64,000 nucleotides of DNA from Variovorax paradoxus (lineage in GTDB: Bacteria > Pseudomonadota > Gammaproteobacteria > Burkholderiales > Burkholderiaceae_C), in NCBI RefSeq assembly GCF_018614915.1, contig NZ_JAGGNU010000039.1, forward strand, positions 1 to 64,000, in the 5' to 3' direction. This document shows positions 26,781 through 35,414 of the stretch, in pieces. Under the pieces are notes generated by a model. The model saw only the letters and a list, made by a program, of their open reading frames with translations, was not told the origin of the DNA and made no database searches. Made by a program: the position numbers and the translations under genes. The stretch's first letter is position 1; each line of letters starts with the position of its first letter.

Positions 26781-27341
26781 ATGAGAGAGCCTGGTACAAG
26801 CCGTTCGCCCTATGGACGTCTTCCGGATGCGGGGGCCCGGCGCGTGATGGCAGGCCTGGGCATGCTGATGGCACTGGCCTTCGTGGCCGCTTGCTCGAGT
26901 CCGCCGCCACCGCCGAAGCCGGTCGTCACCCCGATCGCGATGACGCTGGCGGCCGGCGCCGATGCCAATCCGGATGCGCGCGGCCGGGCCTCTCCGCTCA
27001 CGGTGCGCGTCTATGCGCTCAAGACCAGCGGCGCTTTCGAGGCCGCCGACTTCTTCTCGCTGTTCGAGAAGGACCAGGCCACGCTCGGCGCCGAGATGGC
27101 GCAGCGCGAGGAGTTCCTGCTGCGGCCCGGCGACAGCAAGAAGCTCGAAATGACGCTGGCGGCCGACATCAAGGCGATCGGCGTGATGGCGGCCTACCGC
27201 GACCTCGACCGTGCACGCTGGCGCGAGGTGCGCGCGATCGAGCCTGGCAAGCCGCTCCTGGTGGACGTGAACTTCGGCGCGCGCCAGATCCAGATCCGCA
27301 TCGAAGCCGCGCCACCGCCGCCGCCTGAGAAGAAGAAGTAG
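26781..27341 (+). CDS. tssJ: TssJ outer-membrane lipoprotein of the T6SS
   Basis: TssJ anchors the TssJLM membrane complex to the outer membrane. The 186-residue protein has a signal sequence MLMALAFVAAC with lipobox Cys38, a Pro-rich spacer, then the TssJ transthyretin-like domain (LTVRVYALKTSGAFEAADFFSLF, ATLGAEMAQREEFLLRPG, IGVMAAYRDLDRARWREV). AAGGAA upstream supports ATG 26781, but the signal peptide would be more typical from the ATG at 26847. It is transcribed away from tssA and ends 14 bases from the converging TssM-like gene. Confidence 0.93.
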   Translation: MREPGTSRSPYGRLPDAGARRVMAGLGMLMALAFVAACSSPPPPPKPVVTPIAMTLAAGADANPDARGRASPLTVRVYALKTSGAFEAADFFSLFEKDQATLGAEMAQREEFLLRPGDSKKLEMTLAADIKAIGVMAAYRDLDRARWREVRAIEPGKPLLVDVNFGARQIQIRIEAAPPPPPEKKK

Positions 27342-27355
27342 CGACAGCGGCATCG

Positions 27356-28438
27356 CTAGGCGCGCGCCAGCGGCTGGTCGGCCGGCAGGAAGCGCCGGAA
27401 CAGATCCGCGACGAAGGCATCGTCCTCGCCGGCAGCAGGTGCGGCGACGAGATAGACGCCACGCCAGCGCGCAGGCGGGTGCGCGCTGGTGCTGTCGAAC
27501 ATGCACTCGGCCAGGGTGTGCAGCCCCGGCTGCAGCGCGCGCAACTGCTCCACGAAGCTGTGAATGGCCAGCCGGCGCGCCGGCTCCGGCTGGCTCTGCA
27601 GCAGGCCCATGCGCAGCGCGTGCAGCCGGTCGCTTATCGATGCGAACAGATCGTCGAGCCGAGCGCCCGCCGCATTGCCCGGCAGCCGATGGCCCAGGGC
27701 CTGGGACAGCGCCTCGGGCGGCAGCGCGGAGCGGAACACGTCGTAGCCGGGCAGGCACTCCAGGCCGGTCACGACCAGGTAGACCGGCAGGTGCTGGCGC
27801 AGGTGTTCCACTGTTTCGTCGATGCGCTGCCGCAGGCGCGCCGCATCGGCAGCCAGCGCCTGCGGGTCGCGCAGCAGCTGCACGGCACTCACGCACAGCG
27901 AGATGCCGTTGAGCGGCAGGCGCTCGCGCTGGTCGGCCAATGCCAGCAGCGCCTCGTACCAGAGGTGTCGCGCCTGCCGCGATGCCGGCTCGCGCACCGA
28001 GGTTGGGCGGGTCTCGATGGCGACCATCGAACGCAGCAAGTGCCAGCGCCAGAAAGCATCGCCCGCCGGGTCTGGGCCCATCTGTACGAGCGATGGAGCG
28101 GCGCGGCGCGCTGCGGCCAGCAGGCCGGGCAGCCCTGCCGATTCGTCGCCGATCAACAGGAACCAGGGCAGGTCGTAGAGCGGGTTGCGCACTGCGGGCA
28201 GTGCCGTCGAACGCAGCAGAAGCCCGCGCGCGTCGGCGATGGCTTGCCGCAGCACGGCGAGCGCCTGCTGCTCCGACGCGTCCGGCGCCGGGCCGAGGGC
28301 TTCGATGCGCCGGCGCAGCAGCCGTTGCCGCGCCACGTAGCGCGAGCCCAGCATGAACCACCACAGCGCGAGCAGCCCGAGCAGGCACAGCCCGAGCAGG
28401 GGCCAGTAGTAGGTGGGCAGCGGATGCAGCGCGTTCAT
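27356..28438 (-). CDS. Truncated TssM-like protein (N-terminal ImcF-related region only)
   Basis: A 360-residue protein corresponding to the start of TssM/IcmF. It has a membrane helix (YYWPLLGLCLLGLLALWWFML, in pieces) and then NPLYDLPWFLLIGDESAGL, where full TssM proteins have LYxLPWYLVIGxPGxGKT. The P-loop Gly-Lys-Thr is absent here, so nucleotide binding is unlikely. The rest (LWYEALLALADQRERLPLNGIS, PVYLVVTGLECLPGYDVF) matches the TssM cytoplasmic domain, and the large periplasmic portion of about 800 residues is absent. It starts 23 bases after tssL. It may regulate or stabilise the membrane complex, or be a remnant; a full tssM must be elsewhere for function. Confidence 0.7.
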   Translation of the reverse strand: MNALHPLPTYYWPLLGLCLLGLLALWWFMLGSRYVARQRLLRRRIEALGPAPDASEQQALAVLRQAIADARGLLLRSTALPAVRNPLYDLPWFLLIGDESAGLPGLLAAARRAAPSLVQMGPDPAGDAFWRWHLLRSMVAIETRPTSVREPASRQARHLWYEALLALADQRERLPLNGISLCVSAVQLLRDPQALAADAARLRQRIDETVEHLRQHLPVYLVVTGLECLPGYDVFRSALPPEALSQALGHRLPGNAAGARLDDLFASISDRLHALRMGLLQSQPEPARRLAIHSFVEQLRALQPGLHTLAECMFDSTSAHPPARWRGVYLVAAPAAGEDDAFVADLFRRFLPADQPLARA

Positions 28439-28461
28439 GGCGGATCCTGGCTCGCCGCGAT

Positions 28462-29793
28462 TCAGCGCGCGACGGTCTCGAGAAACACGAAGTCGGCGAT
28501 CGGCAGTCCGCCCGCTTCGTTGGTGGCCAGCGATTCGCGCATTCGTTGCAGGTAGGCCGAGGCCAGCTCGAAGGGCGGCCGGTCGGCCGCGCCGTTGAAG
28601 CGCGTGGGCGAAGACAGGGCCGTGACCAGCACCGTGCCGAAGGGTGGGCCGACGAGCCAGCTCGATGCAATGTCGCGGCCCAGCTCGATGCTTTCGCCGG
28701 CGCGCAGGCGAGCCTGGCCGTGGCCGTGGCTCGCGTTGAGATGCATCACGGCGCCGTCGGCCGTGAAGTAGTCGACCCAGAGAAAGCCGTCGTAGTCGGC
28801 GTTCGTGGCCTGCACCAGCACTGCGTCGCCTTCGCGCAGCCGGCCGTTCCGTGCGCTGGCGGCGGCGACCTTCAGCCCGTGCCGCTTGTCGTGGTTGCGC
28901 GCCTGGTAGGGCTTGAGGATGGCGACGACCTCGCAGTGCGGCCACACGCGCAGCTGGAGCTGGAAGCTCGCATGGCTCACGCCCGGCATGGCACGCACCT
29001 CGCGTTCCACGCGCGCCATGTCTTCCGGCAGGGAGACGAAGCCCGCGACCTGCGTCGTGCCGTCTCTCGCCACCGTGGCGGCGAGGTCCGCGCAGGCATA
29101 GTCCTGCAGCTGCTGCTCGACGCGCTGGGCCAGCGTGGGCGGCGCCTCGCGCGGGCCATTCAGCATCGACCCGAGCAGGTACACGAGCGGAATCAAGAGC
29201 GCGAGTGCGCCGGCGGCGCGCAGCAGCGCCCGCTCGCGCCGTTCCGGAACGCGCGGGCCCGGCGGGTCGGGTACGCCGTAGGGCTGCGGCGTGATGTGGT
29301 CTTCGGCCAGGCTGCCCAGTGCGAGAGGCTGCACCGAGAGCTGCTGCCCGTGCAGATCCTTGAGCTTGCCGAGCTCGCCCCTGTCGCCGTTCTCGAAGTA
29401 GTACTGGCCCTTGAAGCCGTGGACCAGCGCATGCCAGTAGATCTCGCGCACTTCGGCGTCGTCGGCCTGCAGCGCCGAGAGATGATGGAAGAACTCGCTG
29501 TGTGCGTTGTTGGAGTTGAAGAGCTGCACCTGCAGCGGCGTCGCGCCGGTGCTCCAGCCGGGATGGCGCGCGATCACCTCGTCGAGCCACGCGACCATGG
29601 CGAAGGACGCCGATTCGATGTGCTGCGCCGGCGCGCCCGCTGCGCCGGCTGCGGCGCGCGCGGCGGCCAGCAGTTCGAGCGCCCGGCGCTGCGCCGCATC
29701 GGGCGGCTCGGCCGCGCGCCCGGCGGCGTTCGCTGCGTCGAGTTCGAGGCCGAAGGAGAAGAGGGCAGAAAAACAGTCGAACAGGCGAGCCAT
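28462..29793 (-). CDS. tssL: TssL/DotU T6SS inner-membrane protein with extra C-terminal periplasmic domain
   Basis: Residues 1-180 form the DotU-type cytoplasmic hook (SFAMVAWLDEVIARHPGW, VQLFNSNNAHSEFFHHLSAL, EIYWHALVHGFKGQYYF), followed by one membrane helix (LLRAAGALALLIPLVYLLG). The remaining 240 residues would be periplasmic. They include a BON-like stretch and a DUF4384-like segment (GDAVLVQATNADYDGFLWVDYF, then ASSWLVGPPFGTVLVTAL). Most TssL proteins end at the helix or carry an OmpA-type peptidoglycan domain; this tail is a different solution. It is followed by the truncated TssM-like gene and meets no tssK. Confidence 0.85.
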   Translation of the reverse strand: MARLFDCFSALFSFGLELDAANAAGRAAEPPDAAQRRALELLAAARAAAGAAGAPAQHIESASFAMVAWLDEVIARHPGWSTGATPLQVQLFNSNNAHSEFFHHLSALQADDAEVREIYWHALVHGFKGQYYFENGDRGELGKLKDLHGQQLSVQPLALGSLAEDHITPQPYGVPDPPGPRVPERRERALLRAAGALALLIPLVYLLGSMLNGPREAPPTLAQRVEQQLQDYACADLAATVARDGTTQVAGFVSLPEDMARVEREVRAMPGVSHASFQLQLRVWPHCEVVAILKPYQARNHDKRHGLKVAAASARNGRLREGDAVLVQATNADYDGFLWVDYFTADGAVMHLNASHGHGQARLRAGESIELGRDIASSWLVGPPFGTVLVTALSSPTRFNGAADRPPFELASAYLQRMRESLATNEAGGLPIADFVFLETVAR

Positions 29794-30026
29794 GAAACGC
29801 CCGCGCTATTCTTCGGTGGCGGCGCGAGCCTGGGGTTTGCGCCTGCCTCGATGGCACATGCCGATGTCCCTGTTGTTCGTTGGGTGCGGGATCATTCTTT
29901 CAACGCCTCCGGGGGCCCGCCATATCGCTTGGGGACTATGTCGTTCGGGGAGCCGGTGAGCCTTGCCGCGCGCTGCGAACGACGTTATCTTTCGTACTCG
30001 TTGAAGTTCACTACGTTGGGGCCGCC

Positions 30027-30701
30027 ATGAAAATCCTGATCGCCGACGACCACCGGCTCGTCATCGAGGCGGTCAAGGCCAAGCTGTCTGAAATCGAAGC
30101 CGACATCGAGTTCGTGCTGGCGATGAGCGTCGACGAACTCCTCGCCGGCGCCTCCGACGACATCGACTTGGCCGTGATCGACCTGAACATGCCCGGCGCC
30201 GACGGCCAGGCCCACGTGGACGAGATCCGGCGCCGCCATCCGGCCGTGCCGGTCATCGTGCTCTCGGGCTACGAAGACCCCGCCATCATGCGCAGCGCGC
30301 TCGAGCGCGGCGTGCTCGGTTTTATCCCGAAGGCGTATTCGCCCGAAGTCATGCTGTCGGCCGTGCGGCTGGTGCTGGCCGGCGGTGTCTACGTGCCGCC
30401 GATGATGCTCGCGGCCGTGCCGCCCGGCATCGTGGCCGGCGTGCCGGCCGCGGACGCGGCGCAGCGCGCATCGGCCGCTGCCGCTGCGCAGACGCTGGAG
30501 CACCTGCGCAACGTGCTGACCGAGCGCCAGGTCGAGGTGCTGCAATTGCTGTCGCAGGGCAAGCCGAACAAGCTGATCGGGCGCGCGCTCGGCATCAGCG
30601 AAGGCACGGTGAAGATCCACCTCGCGGCCATCTTCCGCGCGCTCAACGTGCGCAACCGCACCGAGGCGGTGGTGGCGGCGCAGACGCTCACCGAGGCCTG
30701 A
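30027..30701 (+). CDS. NarL/FixJ-family response regulator
   Basis: A 224-residue response regulator with an intact receiver (ADDH near the N-terminus, phospho-acceptor in AVIDLNMPGADG, T/S switch in VIVLSGYED, Lys in GFIPKAYSP) and a LuxR-type HTH (LTERQVEVLQLLSQGKPNK, LGISEGTVKIHLAAIFRALN). It likely activates transcription as a phosphorylated dimer. No partner kinase is adjacent; the 233-base gap upstream (29794-30026) has no gene I can support. It is convergent with the aldoxime dehydratase gene. Confidence 0.92.
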   Translation: MKILIADDHRLVIEAVKAKLSEIEADIEFVLAMSVDELLAGASDDIDLAVIDLNMPGADGQAHVDEIRRRHPAVPVIVLSGYEDPAIMRSALERGVLGFIPKAYSPEVMLSAVRLVLAGGVYVPPMMLAAVPPGIVAGVPAADAAQRASAAAAAQTLEHLRNVLTERQVEVLQLLSQGKPNKLIGRALGISEGTVKIHLAAIFRALNVRNRTEAVVAAQTLTEA

Positions 30702-30714
30702 ATAGCCGCAGCCG

Positions 30715-31776
30715 TCAAGCAGCTGCGAGTACGTTGAGCAACCCCGTCTTGGGGTGACAGTGGATGTACTCGTATTCCTGCTCGTCGGGCTTGAGCACGG
30801 CGACCTCGTGATAGACGCGCAGCTTCAGCTGGAACTGCAGCTCCTGCACGATACGCATGAAGGTGCCGAAGATGGCCACGTGCGTGGGGTGCGACTCGGA
30901 CCAGCGCTCCATGTCGCCGAGCGAGCGCCACAGGCTGAGGCCGAAGGTCTTCTCTGCCGGCTTTCCCGCCGCGTCGATATGGGTCATGTAGCGGTTCGAA
31001 TAGCAGCCGATGGAAGCGCCTCGGTCGCGGAGGAAGTTCATGCCTTCTCGAAGCACCGGCTCCATGTCTTGCAGATAGAGCTCGCGCTCCTTGCCTCGTG
31101 TTTCCGTCCACTCCTGGCCGGAGCGGATGATGGCGAGGTTGTCATGCCCTTCGATCCGCACGCGCCGGCCATGCGCGGGCGTGTCGCCGACCACGCGCAA
31201 GGCGCCTGCGGGAGACAGCGCATCCGTTTGCGCCAGGGGAATGCGGTCGCGGGCCGAGCCCCAGTAGCCGTGTTCCTGGATGTCGCCGCTGATGCTGCCC
31301 ATGGCGATGCCGACGCCTTCGAGGCGGTCGGGCGTGTTGAACATGGTCTCGTAGTGTTCGACACGCGGCGACACGATCTCGCGAAAGTAGCCGATGCCGT
31401 CGTGCAGGCGCTCGTCGGATGACCACCATGCGTCGACCTTGGCCGAGGAACGCCAGCGCGCGAAGGCTGCAGGGTCATCCCAGTAGGCGATGGCGATCAT
31501 GTTGTCGTAGCCCTGGGCGTCCACGAAATGGGCCAGGTCGTGGTGCCTGGGTCCGTCGGTCTGGCCGAAGGTCTCGGCCATCTTCATCAGCGCGACGCAC
31601 GCCTTCCCATGCATCTCCCTGCCTCGCGACTGGACGCCGAAGTACCCCATCACGACCTGCTCGACGGATGTCGAGGCGCGTGCGCTCCAGCACGGGTAGG
31701 GCGGCGCGTAGTCGTCTTCGATACGTCGAGTGCGGGTGCGCGGACACACCAGGTGTGGGGCGATCGATGATTCCAT
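30715..31776 (-). CDS. oxd: Haem-dependent aldoxime dehydratase
   Basis: Converts aldoximes R-CH=N-OH to nitriles R-CN with loss of water, using ferrous haem that binds the oxime nitrogen. The 353-residue protein matches the family over its length: YWDDPAAFARWRS, EHGYWGSARDRIP, RIEGHDNLAIIRSGQEW, SHPTHVAIFGTF, LRVYHEVAVL, CHPKTGLLN. Key residues known from OxdRE are present, even in register: Arg178, Ser219, His299 (haem ligand), and a distal His at 323. The start at 31776 follows AGGAAC; the frame extends further but upstream starts lack support. It starts 13 bases after the nitrilase stop, so both form an aldoxime-nitrile-acid operon. Substrate (phenyl- or indolyl-acetaldoxime) cannot be read from sequence. 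Confidence 0.93.
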   Translation of the reverse strand: MESSIAPHLVCPRTRTRRIEDDYAPPYPCWSARASTSVEQVVMGYFGVQSRGREMHGKACVALMKMAETFGQTDGPRHHDLAHFVDAQGYDNMIAIAYWDDPAAFARWRSSAKVDAWWSSDERLHDGIGYFREIVSPRVEHYETMFNTPDRLEGVGIAMGSISGDIQEHGYWGSARDRIPLAQTDALSPAGALRVVGDTPAHGRRVRIEGHDNLAIIRSGQEWTETRGKERELYLQDMEPVLREGMNFLRDRGASIGCYSNRYMTHIDAAGKPAEKTFGLSLWRSLGDMERWSESHPTHVAIFGTFMRIVQELQFQLKLRVYHEVAVLKPDEQEYEYIHCHPKTGLLNVLAAA

Positions 31777-31789
31777 GGCGGGTTCCTGT

Positions 31790-32821
31790 TCAGGCCGAAA
31801 GGACCTGCGCCGTGGGAGGCTCCGCGCCTGCTCCGTCGTCCACTGCTGTGGCGGCTGGGCTGGTTCGAACAACGACCGGTTCGCGGCGCGTCTTGTTCAG
31901 CAGCAGTTGCGTGACGTCCGGGCGCGAGTAGTGCCCGCTCGGATCGGCTGCCGCCTTCGACAGCGAGATCATTCCGAGATCGATGTCGGCAACGACGAAT
32001 CCCTCTTCGTGTTCGGCCAAGGGCTTGCCGAGGGGGGCGCCATCCGGACCGTAGATGCGCGCGAAGCCGCCGCCCGCGAGCAGCATCTGCTTCTTTCCCG
32101 GGTCGGTGCAAAGCATGTCGACCATCGCGCTCGACACCGTGGCGCACGGCGCGACGACGAAGCACTGCCCCTCTGCGGCGTAGAGCTGGCTGGCGCCGTT
32201 GTTGACTTCGGGCCCGAGGGCGTAGGCGGCGCCGCGATAGAGCGAGAAGCTCGGCCAGGCAGCGCAATGGATCTGCTCGTTCTGCGCATACATGGCGTAC
32301 TTGCTCAGGGGCTGCAGATGCTCCCAGCAGCAGAGCGATCCGATGTTGCCGATGGCGGTTTCGCACACCGTGAGATCGGAGCCGTCGCCTTCGCCGAACA
32401 CCGTGCGCTCTACGTGCGTGGGCTTGAGCTTGCGCCGCGTCTGGACCGTGTTGCCCTGGTCGTCGATCAAGGCCTGTGCAATGTAGAGACTGCCGGCTGC
32501 CTTTTCGCTGAAGCCCAGCGACACCCAGACGCGATGCTTGCGTGCGGCCGTCTTGATGCGCTCGAATTCCGGCGAGCCGATTTCCAGCGAGTTGTCGTGG
32601 TAGCGCTGGACGAACTGCATGCCCCAGGCGGGCGAATCGAGCCAGATCCACCATGGGTACCCAGGCAACCAGGTCTCCGGGAATGCGAGAAGCTGGATGC
32701 CTTCCTTGGCTGCGCGACCGATCAGGGCTATGGTCTTGTCGATGGTCGCGTCGAGATCGAGAAACTCGGGAGCGGCTTGAACCGCGGCGACCCTCAGTCG
32801 GGGATGCGTCTTGCTCGGCAT
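31790..32821 (-). CDS. Nitrilase (arylacetonitrilase/aliphatic type)
   Basis: Hydrolyses nitriles to carboxylic acids and ammonia through a Cys thioimidate. The 343-residue protein has the complete catalytic set: Glu49 in FPETWLPGYP, Lys131 in RRKLKPTHVER, Glu138, and Cys165 in SLCCWEHLQPL. Length and motifs fit bacterial aryl- or arylaceto-nitrilases. It is the first gene of a two-gene operon with aldoxime dehydratase. In the 164-base upstream gap an inverted repeat CCGAAGC/GCTTCGG lies at 32903-32909 and 32925-32931 and could be a regulator site. In context it could turn indole-3-acetonitrile into IAA, but phenylacetonitrile is equally possible. Confidence 0.92.
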   Translation of the reverse strand: MPSKTHPRLRVAAVQAAPEFLDLDATIDKTIALIGRAAKEGIQLLAFPETWLPGYPWWIWLDSPAWGMQFVQRYHDNSLEIGSPEFERIKTAARKHRVWVSLGFSEKAAGSLYIAQALIDDQGNTVQTRRKLKPTHVERTVFGEGDGSDLTVCETAIGNIGSLCCWEHLQPLSKYAMYAQNEQIHCAAWPSFSLYRGAAYALGPEVNNGASQLYAAEGQCFVVAPCATVSSAMVDMLCTDPGKKQMLLAGGGFARIYGPDGAPLGKPLAEHEEGFVVADIDLGMISLSKAAADPSGHYSRPDVTQLLLNKTRREPVVVRTSPAATAVDDGAGAEPPTAQVLSA

Positions 32822-32985
32822 GGGGAAATCTCCGGTGGTTTGGAACGCGCTGCGGCGTCCAGGGCTTTCGGGGAGCAGCTCCCGCGCGGTCGACGCGGTT
32901 GACCGAAGCTTAGGATTGCGCTCGGCTTCGGGCTTGTCCGAAACTCGCGGCGTTCTTGTTCAGGAATCGCTTTCTGCGACGATGT

Positions 32986-34325
32986 TCAGCTTATGCCTTG
33001 CGCTTCCATGGCCAAGGGCAAGCCGATGAAGAATGTCGTCCCGGCGTTGGGTGCACTGATCACGTCGATCCGTCCGCCGTGGTGCGCCACCACCGCATGC
33101 ACGATCGTCATCCCGACGCCCCAACCCTGGCCTGCACCACGCGCGAACAGGCTGGCGTTTGATCTGCGCTGCTGTCCGGGGTGCATCACCTGGGCAAGCT
33201 GATGCGCGTCCATGCCGATGCCTTCGTCCTGAACGGAGATCACCGCTTCGGTCTCTCCGTCCGCCTCCAGGCAGACCAGTATGGTGCTCCCTCGTTCGCT
33301 GCAGCGGATCGCGTTGTTCAGCAGGTTGACGAGTGCGCGCGTCAGCAGGGAAGTGTCGGCCGTGATCATGCAGTCCGATGCACCGAGGCGCGGCATCAGC
33401 GTCAGACCGCGCGCCTCGGCGGAGGCCCAGGCGGCATCGATCGCGTCCAGTACCACCGAACCGGCGAATGTCGGCGAGAAGCGGTAGACGCCGGACTCGG
33501 CTTCCACCATGTCCATGAAGTCTTCCGCCAGTCCGATGGTTCGGCGCGCCTCGCTCTCCACGCCTTCGAGCAGGCGCCGGATGTCCATGTCCGGCGCGTT
33601 CTCGGCGTAGAGACCCAGCAGGCTGAGGATCGTCACCTGCGGGCCGCGCAGATCGTGCGAGAGAAAACCGAACCACTGCTCGCGTTCGCGCTGCGCCCCG
33701 CGCTCGGCAGTCACATCCGGCAAGACCACGATCCATCCGGATCCCGCTGCATTGTTCGAGGTGCCGAGCGGGGCCGCCCGCAATCTGAAAACCCTGCCCT
33801 GCGGAGTGGTGAATTCACTGGCCATGGCCTTGGACCAGAGTCCGTCGGGCGCTTCCGACAGCCGCTCCGGGAGATCCACTTTCTCCATCTCGGCCAGTTT
33901 CGCCGGCAGGTCGATACCCCCCAGCGGTTCCGCGGCGCCCGCGAGGTGAGCGGCCTCCGGCAGTGGATTCATGGCAGGAGCCAGCAAGGCTTGAGCGGCC
34001 GCATTGCTCTGGCTGACAACGCCATCGGGCCTGCAGATGAGCACGGGAACCGGCAACTGCCATACGCCTTCGGTCAAGAGTGACTGCAGGCGGGTCAGCC
34101 GATCGATCGCGCGGTCCAGGGCATGCGTGCGGCGCTCCACCGAATCCAGCGCAGGCGCCTCGGCCTGCAGAGGCGGCTCGAAGGCGCCGGCAGGCACCGC
34201 ATTGAGCGCGTCGGCCCGCTGGCGGAAGAACACGAGCAACGCGCTCAGCCGGCGCCAGCTCCACAGCAGGTAGGCCAGCATGACGCCTGCGAGCGTGATG
34301 CCAGGGGCAATCCGACTTGCCCACG
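32986..34325 (-). pseudogene. Histidine kinase half of a frameshifted CHASE2 sensor kinase
   Basis: This frame encodes the third membrane helix (GITLAGVMLAYLLWSWRRL), a PAS-like segment (PVLICRPDGVVSQSNAAAQALL), a HisKA box with SHDLRGPQVTI, N box LVNLLNNAIRCSERG, and G boxes VQDEGIGMD and GAGQGWGVGM. No good start exists near its beginning; the open frame extends to 34446 only as non-homologous sequence. It continues the CHASE2 half in a different frame, with the junction near 34310-34325. The catalytic part itself is intact. The change may be a real mutation, a sequencing error, or recoding. Confidence 0.75.
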
Positions 34326-35414
34326 GGTCAGCGCCGCGTAGTTGACGGTACTGCACAACAGCGCCATGGCAAAGGTGATCGCCACCGCATGGCCGGCGCT
34401 GCGCAGGAACAGGATGAAAACGGCCCAGATCGGTACGGAGATCCACAGCACGCGGCGCCAGTCCATGGGGACGTCGATGATCCGGTCGTTCAGCAGTGCG
34501 TCCAGCGCATTCGCGTGGATCTCTACGCCCGGCAGGCTCGTCAGTGCGCCGATGCCCGCCACGGGCATCGTGTCGCCGAGGCCGGAGCTGGTCAACGCGC
34601 CGATCAGGATCAGCTTGCCGCGCAACATCTCGTCGGCCACGTCACCGCGCAGAGCATCCACGTAGGAAACCGTCGGGTAAGTGCCTGCAGGCCCTGCGAA
34701 CGCCACGCCGAAGCGACCTTGCCTGGTCAATCCTGGCATCTTGTCCTTGAACTCCCGCTCCGGCGCCGCATCTGCACCGCCGCTTGAGACCAGCATTCCG
34801 ATATAGGGCCAGACCAGGCCGCCGGCGCTTTCGTAACGCCAGATTCCCCGTACCAGGCCATCGGTGTCGGGCGTCGCATTGGCATGCCCGATACCCCGAG
34901 CCTGGCTGGCCAGCGCTGGGGTCGGCGGGGCGAAGGCGGGCTGGCCCGGAGCCTGCCCAGGCGGTGGCGCCACGTAGTTGAGCGGCAGATAGACCGGCAG
35001 CCGGGACAGGGCCTCGGCCAGCAATTGATCTTCCTGGGGTTCGGCGGCCGGGCCATCGAAGAACACGTCGAACAGCACGGCGCGGGGCGCATGCGCAGCA
35101 AGCCGGTCGAGCAGCCGTGCATGCGTGGAGCGCGGAAAGGGCCACGCGCCCAGCGCGTCGAGCGAGCGCTTGTCGATGCCGATGACGAGGATGTCCTTGG
35201 AAGGGGTCGGCGGACGGTCGCGCAGGATGCGGTCATAGAAGACCGCGTTGGCATCCATGAGCCCGGGCTTGCCATCGAGCCACACGATGGCCGACGGCAG
35301 CAGCAGGAACATCAGCGTCCACTCGATCAGGAACCGACGGCGCACCTGGCGCATGAGCCACCCCGAGAAAGCCTCCCGCTTCAACGGGACGGTACTTCGA
35401 AGCTGCCCCCCCAC
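34245..35414 (-). pseudogene. CHASE2 sensor half of the frameshifted kinase
   Basis: The frame encodes an N-terminal membrane helix (WTLMFLLLPSAIVWL), an extracytoplasmic CHASE2 sensor (FYDRILRDRPPTPSKDILVIGID, RSTHARLLDRLA, VLFDVFFDGP, PLNYVAPP, GLVRGIWRYE) and two further helices (ILWISVPIWAVFILFL region). Homologous sequence stops near 34320 at NYAALTRG; after that the frame runs into random sequence to 34245. The start is at 35414 (34-base overlap with the FecR gene) or at the ATG 35354. It belongs to an operon with the FecR-LysM protein and OmpR-type regulator upstream, which together form a recurrent signalling unit. Confidence 0.75.

Noticed and set aside
26781-26847. Mis-annotated tssJ start
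   Set aside because: The ATG at 26847 gives a neater signal peptide, but the ribosome site supports 26781; noted as an alternative, not changed.
1-29800. Contractile phage tail or prophage
   Set aside because: All tail-like proteins are T6SS types (TssB/C/E/F/G, VgrG, Hcp) with ClpV, TssJ and TssL; there is no integrase, terminase or capsid gene.
29794-30026. Small gene in the gap between tssL and the NarL-type regulator
   Set aside because: Open frames there are short, lack ribosome sites and have no recognisable features.
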